From positions 54,395 to 118,394 of the forward strand of contig NZ_RWIT01000013.1 of the NCBI RefSeq assembly GCF_003944715.1: DNA of 64,000 nucleotides. Reading direction: 5' to 3'. The translations under genes were made by a program, and so were the position numbers. The DNA comes from Hymenobacter rigui. GTDB lineage: Bacteria > Bacteroidota > Bacteroidia > Cytophagales > Hymenobacteraceae. The notes under the pieces were generated by a model that made no database searches, had not been told where the DNA came from, and was given only the letters and a program-made list of their open reading frames with translations. Shown in pieces: positions 24,588 through 36,411 of the stretch (the stretch's first letter is position 1; each line of letters opens with the position of its first letter).

Positions 24588-25719
24588 GTTTCTCGCCGCT
24601 ACGGCCGCCCTGGGTCTGGCCTTTTCTGTGCTGCTGCCCCCGCCCGCCGCGCTGTGGGCCCACGGGGGCGAGGACCACGGCGACGCCGCGCACGCCTCGA
24701 CCGGCGTGGCCCTGACCGATGCCGTGGCCCTACCCAAGGAAAGCCAGTTTCTGTTCGGGGTGCGCACGGCCCTGGCCAGCTATTCCAATACGTATAATCG
24801 CCTTACCCTCTACGGTACCGTAGCGCCCGCAGCCGGGGGCGAGGGACGGGTGGTGGTGCCCCAAACCGGGCGCATCGTGAGCCTGGCCGCGAGCGTGGGC
24901 CAGTCGGTACGCGCCGGGCAGGCGCTGGCCGTCATCGACCAGACCCTCGATGCCACCCAGCAAATTGGCCTGAGCACCGAGCGCGCTAACGCCCAGGCCG
25001 AGCTGCGCGCCGCCCAGCAGGACTACGCCCGCTTGCAGACCATTGCCGACATTGCCGCCCGCAAGGACGTGGTGGCCGCCGAGCTGCGCCTGCGCCAGGC
25101 CCGCCAGAACGCGGCCATTCTCAACGGGCAGGCCCGCACCCGCCGCGTCACCATTACCTCGCCCATCAGCGGCACGGTGGACGTATTCAACCTAGCCGTG
25201 GGCCAGCAAGTCACCCAGGGCGACGAGCTGTTTCGGGTGCTCAACCCCGGCAAGCTGCGCGTGGAAGCCCAGGTATTTGCCCAGGACCTGGACAAGATTC
25301 CGGCCGGGGCCCAGTTCCGGGTAGAAGGCCTGCAGGGACAAACCGGCAGCGCCCCGGCCCGGCTGGTGGTGTTCAGCAACGTGGTGAACCCCGTGAACCA
25401 GGCCCGCCAGCTGGTGCTCGAACTCGACAACGCCGGCGGCAACCTCTTCCGCGCCGGCCAGGCCGTGAACGTGCAGGTGCTGGGGCGCAGCGACGGCGGC
25501 AAAAAGCAGCTGGTGGTGCCCACGTCGGCGCTGACCGATTTGAACGGCAAGCCGGTGGTCTTCGTGCACAGCGACCCGGAAACCTTTAACATCCGCTACG
25601 TGCAGCCCGGTCCGGCCAACGGCGAGCAGACGGTGCTGCTGGCCGGCGACGTGAACGAAAACGACCGGGTGGTGAGCGTGGGCACTTACCAGCTCAAATC
25701 CATCTACTTGAACCAATAA
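24571..25719 (+). CDS. RND periplasmic adaptor (CusB/CzcB-type membrane fusion protein)
   Basis: This 382-residue protein has a signal or anchor and a His-rich mature start (AHGGEDHGDAAHA). The barrel-sandwich halves (VVVPQTGRIVSLAASVGQSVRAGQ and ITSPISGTVDVFNLAVGQQV) flank a long helical hairpin. Beta-barrel and membrane-proximal domains follow. It links the inner-membrane pump to the TolC-like channel. Only 3 nt separate it from the pump gene. Confidence 0.9.
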   Translation: MKTTHKFLAATAALGLAFSVLLPPPAALWAHGGEDHGDAAHASTGVALTDAVALPKESQFLFGVRTALASYSNTYNRLTLYGTVAPAAGGEGRVVVPQTGRIVSLAASVGQSVRAGQALAVIDQTLDATQQIGLSTERANAQAELRAAQQDYARLQTIADIAARKDVVAAELRLRQARQNAAILNGQARTRRVTITSPISGTVDVFNLAVGQQVTQGDELFRVLNPGKLRVEAQVFAQDLDKIPAGAQFRVEGLQGQTGSAPARLVVFSNVVNPVNQARQLVLELDNAGGNLFRAGQAVNVQVLGRSDGGKKQLVVPTSALTDLNGKPVVFVHSDPETFNIRYVQPGPANGEQTVLLAGDVNENDRVVSVGTYQLKSIYLNQ

Positions 25720-25722
25720 AGG

Positions 25723-28944
<3,222 letters not shown>

Positions 28945-28951
28945 CTTGCCC

Positions 28952-29572
28952 ATGCTCCCCAATTCATCCGTTACGCCCAACGCTGCCGGCTGTGTGCTGT
29001 ACATCAAGCACATGGTCTGCGCGCGGGGTGTTCGGATGGTGCGGCGGGAGCTGGAAGGTCTCGGCCTGCGGGTGCTTGACGTGCGCCTCGGGGCCGCCAC
29101 GGTGGTCGGCCCGGCCGATATCTTGGACTGGGCGCGCATCCGGGAAGCGCTGGCAACCGCCGGCTTTGCTCTGCTCGAAAGCCCGGCGCAGCAGTTGGTG
29201 GCGCGGGTGAAACAGGCCGTGGACGAGTTGCTGCACCGGCCCGATACGCTCCGGCACCGCGACTTCATCCCCACCCTGGCCAAGGAGCTGGGCGTAAGCA
29301 GCCGCCAGCTGCACGCCTGCTTTGCCCAGGTGCCCGGCCACGAGAGCCTACTGGGCTACATCACCCGCCGACGCCTGCACTACGCCCAGCAGTTGCTGGC
29401 CACGTCCCGCCTCGACATCGGGCGCATTGCCCGGCAGTTGGGCTACGGCAGTTTGGCCCATTTTTCGGGGCAGTTTCGGCGGTTTGCGCAGTGTTCTCCC
29501 TCGGTGTATCGCCAGCAGCTGGAAGCGGGCATACTTCTCACAAAGGACATTGTGGCTCACTTGAATAACTAG
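28952..29572 (+). CDS. AraC-family regulator with degenerate HMA-like N-terminus
   Basis: ATG 28952 gives 206 residues. It is a paralogue of the regulator at 11435-12073, with the same layout: a heavy-metal-like N-terminal fold (LYIKHMVCARGVRMVRREL) and a C-terminal AraC domain (DIGRIARQLGYGSLAHFSGQF). In the metal site the second cysteine is lost (MVCARG instead of MVCPQC). It may therefore sense metal differently or not at all. It is the last gene of the RND operon, 7 nt after the pump. Confidence 0.82.
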   Translation: MLPNSSVTPNAAGCVLYIKHMVCARGVRMVRRELEGLGLRVLDVRLGAATVVGPADILDWARIREALATAGFALLESPAQQLVARVKQAVDELLHRPDTLRHRDFIPTLAKELGVSSRQLHACFAQVPGHESLLGYITRRRLHYAQQLLATSRLDIGRIARQLGYGSLAHFSGQFRRFAQCSPSVYRQQLEAGILLTKDIVAHLNN

Positions 29573-29637
29573 CGCAGCAGAAACTTACCTGGTTTAGTAC
29601 TGCGTTTCTTTCGTTCTCGTGCCCCCTTTTCCTTCTT

Positions 29638-30702
29638 ATGAGCAGAATCACCAAAACGCTGAAGCTACCCATGCCTGCTGACGCCGTAAACCAGCAGCGC
29701 GCTAAGCAGTTTTTCGGAGCATACGATTGTGAAATGATGGTTGGACCATCAGACACGCCGTTTTACCTGGGTACCCCCACGCCTCGAATCTGTCGGTTTT
29801 GTGGGAAGAGCGAACCAGAAGTGTCATTCCGCAAAGATGCTCACGTGATGCCCGATTTTATGGGCAACCGCAACATACTCTCGCATTTCGAGTGTGATAC
29901 CTGCAATGCACTTTTTGCGAAGTATGAAGACTCTTTTGCCAACTACCTGGGGTTGGCTCGAACCTTCAATCAGATTAAAGGCAAAAACAGAAAGGTTCCC
30001 AAATTCAAAGACAACAAGACGGGCCTTGAAGTATCCATGGAGGCAGAAGGTCTGCACATCAAAACGATTCAAGGGCAAGACCCGCTCGTTATTGATGAGG
30101 CTACTAATTCTGCTCAATTGATAACTACTCGGCCCAGCTATGTCCCGATTCATTTGGTCAAACTCCTGCTTAAAATGGCCCTTTGTCTGCTCGATGAATC
30201 GGAGGTAGACGATTACAGGTGGGCGCGTGAGTTCATCACGTCAGAGGTACATGATGAAGCAGCCCAAGGAATGGGTATCCTAAGCGTGATGATACATTCC
30301 GTATCTGGTCCGCCGGTCTTTCCAGCTCCTTTCGCTCAACTCTACACCCGCAATGCTAGTGCGCCGGCCGAAATCCCAGAAAAGATGTTCGTGCTTTACT
30401 ATGCCAACTACTATTTCCAACTAGCATTACCCTTTAGCCGCGTTGATAAAGTACGCTTCCTAGGCATCACACCGCCTTTGCAGAGTATTGACTTACCCGT
30501 TTTTCCTCTACTTATCGGAGAGACTTGGTTGGCGGAGTACGGTCCCGCTACTTTTAGACGGGTTGATTTCACTTCTAACCAGAAGCGGAAAGGGGAAGAG
30601 CATCGGTTTTCGCTGGCCTTTGATAAAATGATAGAAGTACCTATCAAGCCGGAGCCTCCAAATGATGCAAGCCAGAGTGCAAATGATGTAAAACCAGCTT
30701 AG
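29638..30702 (+). CDS. HNH-endonuclease-like protein
   Basis: This 354-residue protein has an N-terminal zinc/HNH-type region: ICRFCGKSEPEVSF, then DAHVMPDFMGNRN and ECDTCNALFAKYEDSF, at about residues 44-100. The CXXC pairs bracket a His-containing beta turn, as in HNH nucleases. The remaining 250 residues are of mixed fold with no motif I recognise. It has lower GC than the copper genes around it, which suggests separate acquisition. Copy E of the 31-bp motif overlaps its last codons. Confidence 0.65.
   Translation: MSRITKTLKLPMPADAVNQQRAKQFFGAYDCEMMVGPSDTPFYLGTPTPRICRFCGKSEPEVSFRKDAHVMPDFMGNRNILSHFECDTCNALFAKYEDSFANYLGLARTFNQIKGKNRKVPKFKDNKTGLEVSMEAEGLHIKTIQGQDPLVIDEATNSAQLITTRPSYVPIHLVKLLLKMALCLLDESEVDDYRWAREFITSEVHDEAAQGMGILSVMIHSVSGPPVFPAPFAQLYTRNASAPAEIPEKMFVLYYANYYFQLALPFSRVDKVRFLGITPPLQSIDLPVFPLLIGETWLAEYGPATFRRVDFTSNQKRKGEEHRFSLAFDKMIEVPIKPEPPNDASQSANDVKPA
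30660..30690 (+). promoter_or_regulatory. Copper-block 31-bp motif, copy E
   Basis: It begins AAATGATGCAAG and ends TGATGTA. It lies within the last codons of the HNH-like gene and 73 nt before the copper-storage protein gene, in the same orientation. It overlaps coding sequence, but its 31-nt span and both ends match the other copies. Confidence 0.55.
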
Positions 30703-30763
30703 GCGCTGTAGGTATAAAGTGTAGCTGGAGCAACAACTCCTTCCACACTTAGCCTCCATAACC

Positions 30764-31096
30764 ATGCACGCCCAAAACCAATCCCTCCTCGACGCCCTCA
30801 ACGCCTGCATTGCCGCCTGCGAACATTGTGCTTCCGCCTGCCTGCAGGAAGACGATGTGAAGATGATGGCCCGCTGTATCAGCCTGGACCGTGACTGCGC
30901 CGACATCTGCGCGCTGACGGCCCGCTTCGTTGCCCGCGGCTCGGAACATGCCCAGCACCTGCTGAGCGAGTGCGCCGAAATCTGCAAGGCCTGCGGCGAC
31001 GAGTGCGCCAAGCACACCCACATGCAGCACTGCCAGGAATGCGCCGAGGCGTGCCGCCGCTGCGAGCAGGCCTGCCGCGCCGGCCTGGCCGCCTAA
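30764..31096 (+). CDS. Four-helix-bundle copper-storage protein (Csp/DUF326-like)
   Basis: The 110-residue protein is Cys-rich in a helical pattern: CIAACEHCASAC, RCISLDRDCADIC, CAEICKACGDECAKH, HCQECAEACRRCEQAC. This spacing lines a four-helix bundle core with thiolates, as in the Csp copper-storage proteins. No signal peptide is present, so it should be cytoplasmic (Csp3-like) and hold many Cu(I) ions. A 31-bp motif copy sits upstream. It is followed by the HMA protein gene. Confidence 0.92.
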   Translation: MHAQNQSLLDALNACIAACEHCASACLQEDDVKMMARCISLDRDCADICALTARFVARGSEHAQHLLSECAEICKACGDECAKHTHMQHCQECAEACRRCEQACRAGLAA

Positions 31097-31127
31097 GTGC
31101 CGCGTTTTCTGACGGAGGGGCAACGGG

Positions 31128-31158
31128 AAATCATGCAAGTTGCCGACGCAATTCTGTA
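31128..31158 (+). promoter_or_regulatory. Copper-block 31-bp motif, copy D
   Basis: It begins AAATCATGCAAG and ends TTCTGTA. It lies between the copper-storage gene and the HMA gene, 80 nt before the latter's start, in the same orientation. Confidence 0.6.
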
Positions 31159-31238
31159 TCCTTTTCGGGTCACTTTGGCCACAGCTTTGCGTGTTGTATT
31201 GTCACGGGCCCCGGTGGGGCTCTTCAACTCACATCGTC

Positions 31239-31448
31239 ATGAAAACCCTGCATTTCAAAACCAACATTAACTGCGGCGGCTGCATTAAGGCCGTTACGCC
31301 GACCCTCAACGAGCAAGCCGGTGCCGGCAACTGGCAGGTGGATACGGCCAATCCTGATAAGATTTTGACCGTGACCACCGATAAGCTCACCCCCCAGCAG
31401 GTCGTACAAGCCGTCGAGCAGGCTGGCTTCCAGATAGTGGCCGCCTAA
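31239..31448 (+). CDS. HMA-domain metallochaperone (CopZ-like)
   Basis: ATG 31239 gives a 69-residue single-domain protein with TNINCGGCIKAV (metal site Cys-Gly-Gly-Cys, residues 12-15) and the beta-alpha-beta pattern of heavy-metal-associated domains. It should carry Cu(I) in the cytoplasm to CopA or the Csp protein. A longer in-frame reading upstream to 31140 crosses the 31-bp motif region and is not preferred. A terminator follows immediately. Confidence 0.88.
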   Translation: MKTLHFKTNINCGGCIKAVTPTLNEQAGAGNWQVDTANPDKILTVTTDKLTPQQVVQAVEQAGFQIVAA

Positions 31449-31466
31449 GCAGCTACCGCTCTTGTC

Positions 31467-31496
31467 AAAAACGCCCGGCTTCGTTCGGGCGTTTTT
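31467..31496 (+). terminator. Rho-independent terminator
   Basis: AAAAACGCCCG (31467-31477) pairs with CGGGCGTTTTT (31486-31496) around an 8-nt loop, giving A- and T-runs on both sides. It ends the HMA gene and separates it from the DUF2231 gene. Confidence 0.88.
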
Positions 31497-31572
31497 ATTG
31501 GGGCATAGGTAGCCAGAGGGCCGGCTGGCGGTAGTCCATCATCCTCTGTCTATCCCGCTTAACTGCCCTTCT

Positions 31573-32670
31573 ATGTTTTCAGATTTTCCCAATCTTCACC
31601 CCCTGGTCGTGCACGTTCCCATCGTGCTCATTTTGCTGGGGGCGGCCACGCAGGCCCTGCTGGTCTTCAAAGACTGGCAGCAGGTTCGCTGGGGAACCCT
31701 GCTGATACTGGCCGGGGGCTTTGCCGGGGCCCTGGCAGCCAGTACCGTGTTTCATGCTGAGGCCACGGGCCTGGGCGCGCGGGCGGCGGCCGTATTCGCG
31801 GCCCACGAAAAGTACGCGAGCTACACGCTGTGGCTATCGGGCATCACCCTGTTGCTGCGCGGGGTAGGGCAATTTTTCCACGTGCAACGCCGCGCTTATG
31901 AAGTTTTGGTTCTGGCTTTCGCGCTGGCGGCCGCCGGCACGTTGTCCGTGGCGGGCCACCGGGGCGCGCAGCTGGTGTACGTGGAGGGCGTCGGCCCGCA
32001 GGGGCACCTCGTGTCGAAGCACCACGGCCACGACGACGAGGAGCAGATGCCCGGCATGACTGAGCAAGTCAGCCACCACGAGGAATTTTCCGGTACCGGT
32101 AGCCTCTCTACTGGCTCCCCCCCCGCCGCTTCAAGTCAGCAGCCGCCCACCAGCAAGCCGGCACACCCGGCCGACATGCCGGGAATGGACATGGGCGCCC
32201 CGGCTTCTGCGCGGCCTCAACACGCGCCGGCCACGGGTCAGATGGGGGACATGCGAATGCCAGAAACGAAAGCGACCCACCGGACAAAACCTGCTGGCCA
32301 CCCAACCGACATGGCCACCATGCCGGGCATGCACATGCCAGCGGCCAGCCGTGCGCAGCCCATGCCCAAGGGCATGGTTATGCAGCCGACCAACAGTCCC
32401 AAGCAGCAGCATAAAATGGCCGGGATGGCTGAGATGCCGGGCATGAGCCGTCAACCAACCAAGCCGCAGCCGCCCGCGGCAGCCGCCGGGATGGCCGATA
32501 TGGCAACCATGCCTGGCATGAAGCCGGCTCAACCAGCGCAGCCCGCGCCAGCCATGGAGGCCGCGCCGGGCACGCATGACATGCCCGGCATGACCATGCC
32601 CAACCCGCTGGACAAGTTTCGCTTCAAGGACAATAACCCGGCGCGTACCCAATCAAGCCCTAAGAAGTAG
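31573..32670 (+). CDS. DUF2231-like membrane protein with Met-rich MPGM repeats
   Basis: This 365-residue protein has an N-terminal membrane domain of four helices (HPLVVHVPIVLILLG, residues 8-22, is typical of DUF2231). From about residue 150 the chain is Pro/Ala/Gln-rich, with roughly ten MPGM-type units (MPGMTE, MPGMDMG, MPGMHMP, MPGMSRQ, MPGMKP, MPGMTMP). Such Met clusters bind Cu(I). The tail should face the periplasm, next to the multicopper oxidase encoded 6 nt downstream. Delivery of copper to the oxidase is inferred. Confidence 0.82.
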   Translation: MFSDFPNLHPLVVHVPIVLILLGAATQALLVFKDWQQVRWGTLLILAGGFAGALAASTVFHAEATGLGARAAAVFAAHEKYASYTLWLSGITLLLRGVGQFFHVQRRAYEVLVLAFALAAAGTLSVAGHRGAQLVYVEGVGPQGHLVSKHHGHDDEEQMPGMTEQVSHHEEFSGTGSLSTGSPPAASSQQPPTSKPAHPADMPGMDMGAPASARPQHAPATGQMGDMRMPETKATHRTKPAGHPTDMATMPGMHMPAASRAQPMPKGMVMQPTNSPKQQHKMAGMAEMPGMSRQPTKPQPPAAAAGMADMATMPGMKPAQPAQPAPAMEAAPGTHDMPGMTMPNPLDKFRFKDNNPARTQSSPKK

Positions 32671-32676
32671 CTGCTG

Positions 32677-35127
32677 ATGCGATACATTATGTTACTCACG
32701 ATGTTGGCTGCGGCCCTGCAGGCCCACGCGCAACACATGCCGGGCATGCCGATGCCGCAGGACAAGCAGCCCTACCTTACCCAATCGGCCCCGCCCGCGC
32801 AGCAAACCCAGGGCACCGTCGTCGTGCCCCGGACCAGCTACGTGGGCAAGCGGGTGGAGTACGACCTGTACGTGGAAGACCGGCTGGTCAATTTCACCGG
32901 CCGCATGCGCCACGCCATCGGCGTCAACGGTCAGATTCCGGCCCCCACGCTGCGCTTCAACGAAGGTGACACGGCTGTTATCCGGGTGCACAATCAGATG
33001 GCGATGGAAACCTCCGTGCACTGGCACGGCCTGTTGGTACCCAACCAGTATGATGGCGTGCCTTACCTGAATACTCCACCCATCAAGCCCGGCACCGTAC
33101 ACACCTACACGTTTCCGCTGCGGCAAAGCGGTACCTACTGGTATCACTCGCACACCATGCTGCAGGAGCAGGAGGGACTCTACGGCTCCATCGTTGTGCA
33201 GCCCAAAGAAATCCAGTATCAGCTGAAAGAGTACGTGCTCGTGCTTTCCGACTGGACCGACCACCGGCCCAAGGAAGTATTGCGCTACCTCAAGCGCGCC
33301 GGCGAGTGGTTTGCCGTGCAGAAAGGTGCCACCCAGAGCTACGGCGAGGCGCTGGCCGCCGGCTACTTCAAAGACAAGCTTAAACAGGAGTGGCAGCGCA
33401 TGCCGGCCATGGACGTGACGGACGTGTTCTACAACAAGTTTCTCATGAACGGGCAAGAGCTCAACTATTTCCGGGACGCCAAGCCCGGCGAAGTAGTGCG
33501 CTTGCGCGTCATCAACGGCAGTGCCTCCTCCTACTTCAAGCTCCAGTACGCCGGCGGGCCGATGCAGGTCATTGCGGCCGACGGCATCAACGTGGAGCCC
33601 TTTCCGACCAGCAAACTGGAAATTGCCACCGCCGAAACGTACGACCTGCTCATCACCGTGCCCTCGATGGGCGCGGCCGAGCTGCGGGCTACCTCGTCCG
33701 ACGTCACGGGCTACACCTCCGGGTACTTTGGTCAGGGTGAGCCCATGCGTGCACCCGATTTGCCCAAGCTCAACTACTTCCAGATGACGCGGGAAATGAA
33801 CAGCATGGGCAACATGAGCGGCATGCAAATGGGCGGCGCCGGCCAAATGGATACCAAGAACGCTTCCAACGGCCACGCTGGGCAGGAAATGAACATGGGC
33901 AACCACGCACCGAGCGGTACACCCGCAAAACCGGGCAGCGGCAGTATGCCGGGCATGGACATGCGGCACGGCACGGCGCCGGCCAGCTCGACGGCACCGC
34001 CCCGCAACCGCCCGATGAACATGCAGGAAAAGGGCGACATGGGCATGGGCAGCCTCCAGGACTCGGGCGACATGGGCGGGATGAATATGGCCGGCATGCA
34101 GATGGGCAGCATGAGCATGGGCGGGGACTTCAACTACAACCAGCTCCGGGCTTTGAACCCCACCACCCTGGACTCGACAAAGCAATGGCGCGAAATCCAC
34201 CTGACGCTGACGGGCAATATGCTGCGCTACGTCTGGTCGTTCGACAATCGAACCCTCTCCGAGTCCGACAACATTCCTATTCGCAAGGGAGAAAACGTGC
34301 GCATGGTCTTTCAAAATATGACCATGATGCGCCACCCGCTGCACCTGCACGGCCACTTTTTCCGGCTGGTCAACGCGCAGGGCGCTTACTCGCCCATGAA
34401 GCACACGTTCGACATTCAATCCATGGGCAAGGTCACCATTGAGTTTGACGCCAACGAGGACCAGGACTGGTTTTTTCACTGCCACACCCTCTACCACATG
34501 ATGTCGGGCATGGCCCGCGTCATCAGCTACGAGGGCAGCCCGCAAAACGAGTTTGCCCGTACCGGCTACCGCCACCTCAAGCGCGAGGACAACCGGCTCT
34601 ACCCGTGGGCTGATGTGGCCGTGCACTCGCAGGGGGCGTTTCTCGAAGCCAACCTGTCCAACAATAAGAATGCCCTCGAATTCGAGGGCCGGCTCAACTA
34701 CCAGGGCAACTACGAAACGGAAACCCATCTGCTACGCTACCTCGACAAGCGGCAGTTTCTGGCGGCTTTCGTGGGCTATGACCTGCGCGACAACAAAACC
34801 CTGCGCTCGGCCAGCGACGCCGAAGGGGGGAACCGCCGCACCCCGGAAAACAACCGCAACTTCCGCCGCCAGGCCGAAGTGGGGGTGTACTACATGCTTC
34901 CCCTGCTCGTACGCGCCGAGCTGCGCACCGACCTCACCGGCCAGGTCCGGGCGCAGCTGGAGCGGCGCGACTTGCCCTTGAGCAATAACCTCTTCTTAGA
35001 CATCCGCGGCAATACCGACCGCGAGTTCACGCTGGGCGTCCGCTATATGGTCAGCAAGTACGCCTCGCTCAGCACCAACTACGACAACCAATACGGCTGG
35101 GGCGCGGGCCTCACGTTCCACTATTAA
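32677..35127 (+). CDS. Multicopper oxidase (CopA-type) fused to a probable outer-membrane beta-barrel
   Basis: This 816-residue protein has a signal peptide ending AHAQ. The cupredoxin copper motifs are complete: VHWHGLLVP, WYHSHTMLQEQEG, HPLHLHGHFF and FHCHTLYHMMSGM. A Met-rich insert (about residues 370-490: GMQMGGAG, GMDMRHG, MNMAGMQMG) lies between cupredoxin domains. After the last copper motif, about 190 residues of alternating strands (FLEANLSNNKNALEFEGRLNY..., ending GAGLTFHY) resemble a CopB-like barrel. It oxidises Cu(I) in the periplasm. The fusion partner is inferred from strand pattern. Confidence 0.87.
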   Translation: MRYIMLLTMLAAALQAHAQHMPGMPMPQDKQPYLTQSAPPAQQTQGTVVVPRTSYVGKRVEYDLYVEDRLVNFTGRMRHAIGVNGQIPAPTLRFNEGDTAVIRVHNQMAMETSVHWHGLLVPNQYDGVPYLNTPPIKPGTVHTYTFPLRQSGTYWYHSHTMLQEQEGLYGSIVVQPKEIQYQLKEYVLVLSDWTDHRPKEVLRYLKRAGEWFAVQKGATQSYGEALAAGYFKDKLKQEWQRMPAMDVTDVFYNKFLMNGQELNYFRDAKPGEVVRLRVINGSASSYFKLQYAGGPMQVIAADGINVEPFPTSKLEIATAETYDLLITVPSMGAAELRATSSDVTGYTSGYFGQGEPMRAPDLPKLNYFQMTREMNSMGNMSGMQMGGAGQMDTKNASNGHAGQEMNMGNHAPSGTPAKPGSGSMPGMDMRHGTAPASSTAPPRNRPMNMQEKGDMGMGSLQDSGDMGGMNMAGMQMGSMSMGGDFNYNQLRALNPTTLDSTKQWREIHLTLTGNMLRYVWSFDNRTLSESDNIPIRKGENVRMVFQNMTMMRHPLHLHGHFFRLVNAQGAYSPMKHTFDIQSMGKVTIEFDANEDQDWFFHCHTLYHMMSGMARVISYEGSPQNEFARTGYRHLKREDNRLYPWADVAVHSQGAFLEANLSNNKNALEFEGRLNYQGNYETETHLLRYLDKRQFLAAFVGYDLRDNKTLRSASDAEGGNRRTPENNRNFRRQAEVGVYYMLPLLVRAELRTDLTGQVRAQLERRDLPLSNNLFLDIRGNTDREFTLGVRYMVSKYASLSTNYDNQYGWGAGLTFHY

Positions 35128-35152
35128 CCCATTTCCCCTCTTTTTCCTCGTC

Positions 35153-35608
35153 ATGAACAAGGGCAGCTACTCCAAATTCTTCCTGATGCTCGCCGCATCA
35201 TTTGTCGTGATGCATCTCATCACCTACCTGAACACCTACGAGTGGGACCACATCTACTTCAGCATCAACCGCTTTTACATGACCACGCTTATGGTAGCCG
35301 CTATGGGGCTGCTCATGCTGGCCTTCATGGCGCACATGTACCCCGACAAAGGCAAAAACCGCTTGATTGCCGTGGGCTGCGTGGCCGTGTTTGCCGCAGT
35401 GCTGGCCATGCTGCGCAACCAGGTGCTGGTGAACGACACGCGCTTTATGCAATCCATGATTCCGCACCACTCCATTGCCATCCTGGTCAGCAAGCGGGCC
35501 ACCATTAAGGACCCCGAAGTGCGCACCCTGGCCGACAGCATCATCAGCGCCCAGCAGCGCGAGATTGGCCAGATGAAACGCATGCTGCATCGGTTGCAGC
35601 AACAGTAG
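35153..35608 (+). CDS. Membrane-anchored DUF305 protein
   Basis: The 151-residue protein has three membrane helices (residues 9-25, 42-63, 71-88), followed by a single DUF305 unit (RFMQSMIPHHSIAILVSKRA, then AQQREIGQMKRML). The PHHS motif and terminal helix match DUF305. It is 25 nt after the multicopper oxidase and probably belongs to that operon. A role in periplasmic copper binding at the inner membrane is inferred. Confidence 0.85.
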   Translation: MNKGSYSKFFLMLAASFVVMHLITYLNTYEWDHIYFSINRFYMTTLMVAAMGLLMLAFMAHMYPDKGKNRLIAVGCVAVFAAVLAMLRNQVLVNDTRFMQSMIPHHSIAILVSKRATIKDPEVRTLADSIISAQQREIGQMKRMLHRLQQQ

Positions 35609-35633
35609 CTCCGCGAAATCAAAGCTGGCAGCC

Positions 35634-36011
35634 TTGATACGCTCCTTACGGCATAGCCTTAATTTATTGGGTTGTCGCGCTATCCTGTGCGCTGCTGGCC
35701 TGGCAATTACCTTGTCTGGTTGCCGGTCAACTGTCGTCATTCCCCGATTCGCAGCGGCTCCCGGACATCGCTCATCGTGGCCGCCGTCGCAGTCTGACTC
35801 GGCGACGGCTGCTGTCCGCTGCGATTCCTCCACGCTCCCTCGCCACCACCCACCTGCGGAAGGGCAGTCCCCGGCCGCTCAGCTGCGGGGCGCGGTGTCC
35901 CCCGGGCAACCGCCAACGCTGGCCAAGTTGGGTAGCAAGGAGGCAAAAGTCGTTGCCGGAGACACGGCACACCGCGCCCCGCAGCCAGTAGCCCCGCGCG
36001 CAAGTTTCTAA
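35634..36011 (+). CDS. Possible small lipoprotein
   Basis: A TTG-started frame of 125 residues has a signal with lipobox (AGLAITLSGC) followed by a low-complexity Pro/Ala/Ser/Arg-rich tail. The lipobox supports a real gene. The weak start and disordered tail do not, and the frame could be incidental GC-rich DNA. No family is recognised. It ends 14 nt before the DUF6122 gene. Confidence 0.35.
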   Translation: MIRSLRHSLNLLGCRAILCAAGLAITLSGCRSTVVIPRFAAAPGHRSSWPPSQSDSATAAVRCDSSTLPRHHPPAEGQSPAAQLRGAVSPGQPPTLAKLGSKEAKVVAGDTAHRAPQPVAPRASF

Positions 36012-36025
36012 GCGCCCAAACGCTG

Positions 36026-36409
36026 GTGCACTATGGCCTGCATTTCGTGTTCCCGGTTGTGTTGGCGCTGGTGCTTTTTCCGCTGGCGTGGCAGGCAGCC
36101 TACCTGATGATGGTGGCCACGATGCTCATTGACCTAGACCACCTGCTGGCCAAGCCCATCTTCGACCCGCTCCGCTGCAGCGTAGGGTTTCACCCATTGC
36201 ATTCATTCTACGCCATTCCGGTGTATGCCTTGCTGTTGCTGCTGCCGACAGCGCAACCCGTCGCGGTGGGGCTGCTCTTCCACCTGTTCACGGATACCGT
36301 GGATTGCGTGTGGAACTTCTCCCACTGCCACGCGTGCTACCTCAACTCTCGCTTGTACGCCCTGCACCATTGGATGCGGAAACTACTGCGCCGCTCGCCA
36401 CCGGAGTAG
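36026..36409 (+). CDS. DUF6122-family membrane protein
   Basis: From GTG 36026 there are 127 residues (MHYGLHFVFPVVLALVLF...) with DLDHLLAKPIFDP and RCSVGFHPLH, the DUF6122 pattern, and about four membrane helices. In the same frame upstream the codons read FLSAQTLVHYGL, which resembles the family N-terminus but has no normal start codon before the stop at 35933. The true start may therefore be non-canonical or damaged. The function is unknown; metal-dependent hydrolase ancestry is sometimes suggested by the D-H pattern. Confidence 0.75.
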   Translation: MHYGLHFVFPVVLALVLFPLAWQAAYLMMVATMLIDLDHLLAKPIFDPLRCSVGFHPLHSFYAIPVYALLLLLPTAQPVAVGLLFHLFTDTVDCVWNFSHCHACYLNSRLYALHHWMRKLLRRSPPE

Positions 36410-36411
36410 CC

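Noticed and set aside
32040..32600. CRISPR-like or tandem DNA repeat
   Set aside because: The repetition is at peptide level (MPGM) with variable codons and spacing inside one open frame.
32692..34728. 678-codon minus-strand frame opposite the multicopper oxidase
   Set aside because: It is a shadow frame rich in His/Val/Ala with no motif; the plus-strand oxidase is unambiguous.
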